Positions 5,341-8,566 of a DNA stretch of 8,566 nucleotides are shown one piece after another (positions within the stretch are counted from its first letter, which is position 1; each line of letters opens with the position of its first letter). The notes under the pieces were generated by a model, which saw nothing but the letters and a program-made list of their open reading frames with translations, was not told the origin of the DNA and did no database searches. The stretch comes from Treponema sp. Lineage in GTDB: Bacteria > Spirochaetota > Spirochaetia > Treponematales > Breznakiellaceae. Location of the stretch: positions 1-8,566 of the forward strand of contig WQXC01000074.1 in the NCBI GenBank assembly GCA_009785045.1, in the 5' to 3' direction. Both the position numbers and the translations under genes were made by a program.

Positions 5341-6576
5341 ATGGCAACACCTGTAGGACGAATAGAAAAAGAATTTCTCTTTAAAGCGTTATACGACGAA
5401 AAACTGCCCATCGTATATGTTAAGGATAGAACAGAGCATACTCTCAGGCTGAATGACCCTGCGGGTGAAGAACTGGTTCTGCGTCCGGATAAGTCTTTGG
5501 GAAAGCTTAAAAATCAATCAAAACTGGTACTATTGTTTAATTACCGCGGGCAGGTAATCGATTTTAATGTAACAGTGCTGGCGCATAAAGAAGAACTAAT
5601 TTATTGCAAAGCGCCGGATACGCTGTATAAAAACTTAGATCGCAATTATTTAAGAGTTGATGCTCCTTCGGATATAAAAATTCTTTTTACTTTCCGCGGA
5701 GATCGTTATAATCTTGCATTCCCGAAAATTCATGAATACGAAAATGTCGCTGCCGAAGACCTTGTTCGTAACCTTGATCATAAAAATCTTTCGGGTTTAA
5801 TAAAACAGATAACAGGAATGTTAAGCAATTTTGCAGACGGATACCGCATTATAAACTTTAAAGATAAAAAACCCGAAACCCCGGAAGAAAAAATTGTTTC
5901 CGAAACCGGAAAAACTCTTTTTATTCCTTCGACTGTGGGTTTTCTGCCAAAGACAGACCCGTATCCAAAAAAACGCATTATCACCGAGGAACTATTTAAA
6001 AGATATCTAGAAACCACCGGAATTGGAAAAACATTCCTGGAAGAAAATATCGCCCGCTTTCTTAAAAATAAATTCGAAGACGGAATTTATTCCGATGCAT
6101 GGATACCTATATTGTTTCATGAATATGTAATTGGTTATATTCATATCTGGATCGATAAACAAGGTAAACTTCCATTTGATTTTAGCATTCTTGATAATGT
6201 ATACCAGTATGCAAAAGTGCTTGCCTTTGCGCTTAAAGAAAACGGATATTTTGATCACGGCAAGGTAGAAAACGAACCGTTTGCCGGCAAAGTTCTGGAC
6301 ATAAGCGCATCTGGTCTTCTTTTTGCATGTCCACTTGGAGCCAGTCTTTTATCGACGCTTTTGGTTGACGCTGAATTAACAGTTACTATAGAAGCGCCCA
6401 ACCGCACAATTAACGTTGTGGGAAAAGTCGTACGCCGCTTTAAGGATAAATCTGCAGGTTACTTTGGCTGCCGTTTTATGAACATGGCGCCGGAAGACAC
6501 CCGTTTCCTTTTTGAACATTTATACGGCAGACAAATCGACGCAAGCGACACAGAATTTTTAACCGGCCAGGTTTAA
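5341..6576 (+). CDS. PilZ-domain protein with the PilZ motifs split by a long insert (candidate c-di-GMP effector)
   Basis: This 411-residue cytosolic protein carries both halves of the PilZ c-di-GMP-binding signature. The arginine motif R101-N-Y-L-R105 (RxxxR) lies after a beta-rich N-terminal domain (1–95) reminiscent of the YcgR-type N-terminal domain. The second half, D320-I-S322-A-S-G325 (DxSxxG), is some 215 residues later and begins a typical PilZ barrel ending GYFGCRFMNMAPEDTRFLFEHLYGR (372–397). In an ordinary PilZ domain these two motifs are about 20–35 residues apart. The insert (about 125–315) has a segment at 253–303 (WIPILFHEYVIGYIHIW, then a long helix) that resembles the C-terminal part of a GAF domain. 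Similar long PilZ proteins occur in spirochaetes. Start: ATG 2 nt after the upstream stop, with AGAGG about 11 nt before it. The target is unknown. Confidence 0.85.
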   Translation: MATPVGRIEKEFLFKALYDEKLPIVYVKDRTEHTLRLNDPAGEELVLRPDKSLGKLKNQSKLVLLFNYRGQVIDFNVTVLAHKEELIYCKAPDTLYKNLDRNYLRVDAPSDIKILFTFRGDRYNLAFPKIHEYENVAAEDLVRNLDHKNLSGLIKQITGMLSNFADGYRIINFKDKKPETPEEKIVSETGKTLFIPSTVGFLPKTDPYPKKRIITEELFKRYLETTGIGKTFLEENIARFLKNKFEDGIYSDAWIPILFHEYVIGYIHIWIDKQGKLPFDFSILDNVYQYAKVLAFALKENGYFDHGKVENEPFAGKVLDISASGLLFACPLGASLLSTLLVDAELTVTIEAPNRTINVVGKVVRRFKDKSAGYFGCRFMNMAPEDTRFLFEHLYGRQIDASDTEFLTGQV

Positions 6577-6609
6577 AAAAATAATTGCAAAAAAGCCTAT
6601 GCAGTATAG

Positions 6610-6637
6610 TTGTTTAATTAAAAAAATGTGATAATAT
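6610..6637 (+). promoter_or_regulatory. Possible promoter of the poly-G lipoprotein gene
   Basis: TTGTTT (6610–6615) and TAATAT (6632–6637) are spaced by 16 nt in a very AT-rich 67-bp gap. The predicted start of transcription falls on the ATG at 6644, and no Shine-Dalgarno precedes any of the three in-frame ATG codons. The assignment is weak because such AT-rich DNA yields -10 matches by chance. Confidence 0.35.
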
Positions 6638-6657
6638 TAATTTATGAATATTAATAT
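6633..6657 (+). repeat. Short direct repeat and palindrome at the lipoprotein gene start
   Basis: The nonamer AATATTAAT occurs at 6633–6641 and again at 6647–6655, 14 nt apart; the second copy extends into the perfect palindrome ATATTAATAT (6648–6657). The pair straddles the predicted transcription start and could be an operator, or may simply reflect low sequence complexity. Confidence 0.5.
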
Positions 6658-8566
6658 GAATAAAACCCTAATGGGGGGGGGGGGGCTTTTTAACACTTTG
6701 CATCCTTCTCCTTACAGCCTGCGATCTTTTTAATCCTGTAGATAACGATCTATTAAAAAGAATAGACAGGGAAATCGCTTATGCAAACGCTACAAAACTA
6801 ACAAAAGTAACGTTGGATGTAGCTCCTGCGCAAGGTTCGTCTACCCCTGCCGCCGGATTGATAGTTAATCCTGCATTAAGACAGGGATTTGGTTTTCCGC
6901 TTCAATATTTTCCATCTGTGGAATATCATTTTGTCGAATGGCAGGCGGGCAACTGGGATGAAAATAATAAATGGGTACCAATAAAAGATCCTTCAATTGT
7001 AATATTTGAATCGCCAAATTCTACAATTACAAATGTTATTATAAATACAACAGAACCCATTACGCTGCGTCCATATGCAGATGAGAGACCGTATGTGCAG
7101 CATACTAATCTTGTTTGGGGAAATGTAGAGTATCTGGATCAGGTTATAAGAGTAAAATTTTCCCGCCGGATGGATCCTAAATCTTTAAACTGGAATACTA
7201 TTAAAATTACCAGTTATACAAGAGACACTGATGCTTGGGTTAAAGATTATAATGAATCTGATTTTAATTTTAGTGATAATCCGGAAAGTGATCATGCAAC
7301 TTTATATGAAAACGATACACTGCTGGAATTAAAACCCATCGGTGATGTTTTGGCAAACACCAGAATAGAAATAACTTTTAAACGAATGAAAAACGGTACC
7401 GAACCCGGAGTGATTGCGGAAGGAAATATCCAATTATCAAAGGATATTGTTATAAGTTATAGAAGTGGCCATACAAGAGGACCAAAGTTAAGGTTTGCTG
7501 TTGATGAAGATGAAAATGTAATACCTGTTAAATTTGCGACAAGAAACGGAAATACATGGAATGTTTGGGATGATAGTGATTATGATGATAGTAAACTAGC
7601 TCATAGAGTTTCGGATAATAAACAGGTTTATATTGTCTTTTTACCCGATAAAGAAACCACTGTTACAGGAATTCGCGTAACAGAAACGCAGATTCGCCGG
7701 CCGCCGCAATATCCTTCACTTGATAAAACAGTCATTGAGCGCAATATTAATTCTGAGTTTTTAACAGTCAGCAGAGCTCACATCGAAAAAGACTTTGCGG
7801 GAACAGAGGAATTTCCATCTGATTCTGAGCCGCTGGCGGTGCTTTATACATTAAAGACTTTTGATGATTCCTGGTTATATAATTCTTATGGAGGTGTGCG
7901 TCTAAAGGTAGAATTATACAATGGTATTAGTTATTCTGACGGCGCGGATAATACGCCAGAAGGACCTGCAATTGTACAAACAAAATTTGATACAGCACAA
8001 AAACCGGTACCAGATATTGAGCTTAAACCTGTGAAGGGAGTCCGTCTTGCTTTTGGTTATTATTCAAGTACTTTTTATGTGCAATATTATTTTAGTTATG
8101 GTAATACATTAAATCTTTATAGCCATTCTCAAGCTCACGCACTTCCGTATTGCAGTTCTGATTTTGCCGCCCAAGCACGTGGTGGTGCAGATATAAATGA
8201 TTATAGTCTTGGAGAAATTCAAGTTACTGAAAGGTTTTGGCGCATTGTCCATTCATGGGCTTTGTTTAATGGGTATAGTAACATTAGTTCCGGAAGTTCA
8301 AGAGGAGATAATTTTCCTGTAACTAATGTTTCCTGGCAGGATGTTATTGTTTGGTGTAATGCATATAGCCAGCTAAGCGGTTTAACACCTGTGTATCAGA
8401 TAAGCGACAGTGTAATTAAAGATGCGCACCTTGTTTCTAATAGTATTACAATGGCATCAACTAACGGCTTTCGTCTGCCTTATGAAATTGAATGGGATTA
8501 TGCAGCGCGCGGGGGGATTAATACAGAAAGGGCTTTGGGGACGCCCTGGTTTTTTAATTATTCAGG
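6644..8566 (+). CDS. Lipoprotein with Ig-like and FGE/SUMF1 (C-type lectin fold) domains; body out of frame with its start as written, 3' end beyond the window
   Basis: An uninterrupted frame runs from 6672 to the window edge but has no start of its own: it is preceded by a TAA (6669–6671). The ATG codons at 6644, 6656 and 6671 share another frame, which ends at 6731 after 29 residues. Removing one G from the G13 run joins them and yields MNINMNKTLMGGGG, then a hydrophobic stretch ending in the lipobox L23-T-A-C26. Numbering on that form, residues about 160–185 (IRVKFSRRMDPKSLNW) resemble a bacterial Ig-like domain. From about 519 the protein reads like an FGE-sulfatase domain of treponemal type: YSLGEIQVTERFW, FPVTNVSWQDVIVWCNAYS (near 557) and GFRLPYEIEWDYAARGG (near 608). 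At least 640 residues lie in the window. The FGE-type fold here may be a binding scaffold rather than an enzyme. A miscalled homopolymer is the alternative to phase variation. Confidence 0.85.
6673..6685 (+). repeat. G13 homopolymer tract in the lipoprotein signal-peptide region (probable phase-variation switch)
   Basis: Thirteen consecutive G follow an AT, the first G completing the ATG at 6671. The tract codes for glycines just before the hydrophobic part of the signal peptide. Lengths of 9, 12 or 15 place start and body in one frame. With 13 the peptide ends at 6731–6733, and with 14 the frame meets a TAA right after the tract (6691–6693 in this window). Poly-G tracts that alter length are known in Treponema pallidum genes. 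Confidence 0.9.

Noticed and set aside
6585..6610. TTGCAA ... TATAGT as an alternative promoter for the lipoprotein gene.
   Set aside because: The spacing is only 14 nt, too short for a normal sigma-70 promoter; the 6610–6637 pair has a better spacing.
6577..6643. Search for a terminator after the PilZ gene.
   Set aside because: The gap is AT-rich without a G+C-rich stem followed by T; no terminator can be supported.
6644..6733. The 29-residue open frame ending at 6731–6733 as a genuine small protein or leader peptide.
   Set aside because: Its first half is the start of the lipoprotein signal peptide and its second half is the lipoprotein frame read one base off; the out-of-frame explanation is simpler.
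1..8566. tRNA, rRNA, CRISPR arrays, insertion sequences and integration sites.
   Set aside because: No cloverleaf, regular spacer-repeat pattern, transposase frame or flanking terminal repeats were seen.

Overview
The window looks like chromosomal DNA of a spirochaete, most likely a Treponema or close relative. The evidence is the gene content: a S20 – HU – apolipoprotein N-acyltransferase run (an order I recall from Treponema pallidum), a split-motif PilZ protein of spirochaetal type, and a lipoprotein carrying a formylglycine-generating-enzyme (FGE/SUMF1-like) domain written in the treponemal style. The species cannot be read from the sequence. The DNA is moderately AT-rich and densely packed, and no stretch over 300 bases lacks a gene.

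Layout. Bases 1–2690 hold a minus-strand operon. It starts at a near-consensus sigma-70 promoter (2661–2689) and runs: a 56-residue four-cysteine protein (2460–2630), ribosomal protein S20 with a TTG start (2144–2416), an HU-family protein (1817–2140), Lnt (194–1813), and a response regulator cut by the window edge (1–197). The last four genes are 3 nt apart or overlap. Bases 2691–4705 hold a second minus-strand pair: an HD-domain phosphohydrolase (3413–4705), then a ComFB-domain protein with a C-terminal beta-rich region (2691–3410), 2 nt apart. A 51-bp divergent region (4706–4756) separates this pair from a plus-strand pair: a small exported protein of unknown function (4757–5338) and a PilZ protein (5341–6576), also 2 nt apart.

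From 6644 to the window edge lies a long open frame for a lipoprotein with an Ig-like segment and the beginning of an FGE/C-type-lectin-fold domain. The frame starts behind a run of 13 G (6673–6685). As written, this run puts all the upstream ATG codons out of frame with the body. Twelve G would restore a textbook lipoprotein signal peptide ending in LTAC. The gene is therefore either phase-variable and shown OFF, or carries a homopolymer miscall. This is the most striking observation in the window.

How the genes may work together. The first operon mixes translation, nucleoid structure and lipoprotein maturation with a signalling protein at its end. The centre holds two different candidate cyclic-dinucleotide receptors (ComFB and PilZ) in neighbouring divergent operons, which suggests a c-di-GMP-responsive locus, although no cyclase or phosphodiesterase is visible. 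The last gene would be a surface or periplasmic lipoprotein whose expression could be switched by slippage. Several operon-leading genes have no Shine-Dalgarno sequence and have a -10-like element almost touching the start codon, which hints at leaderless transcripts.
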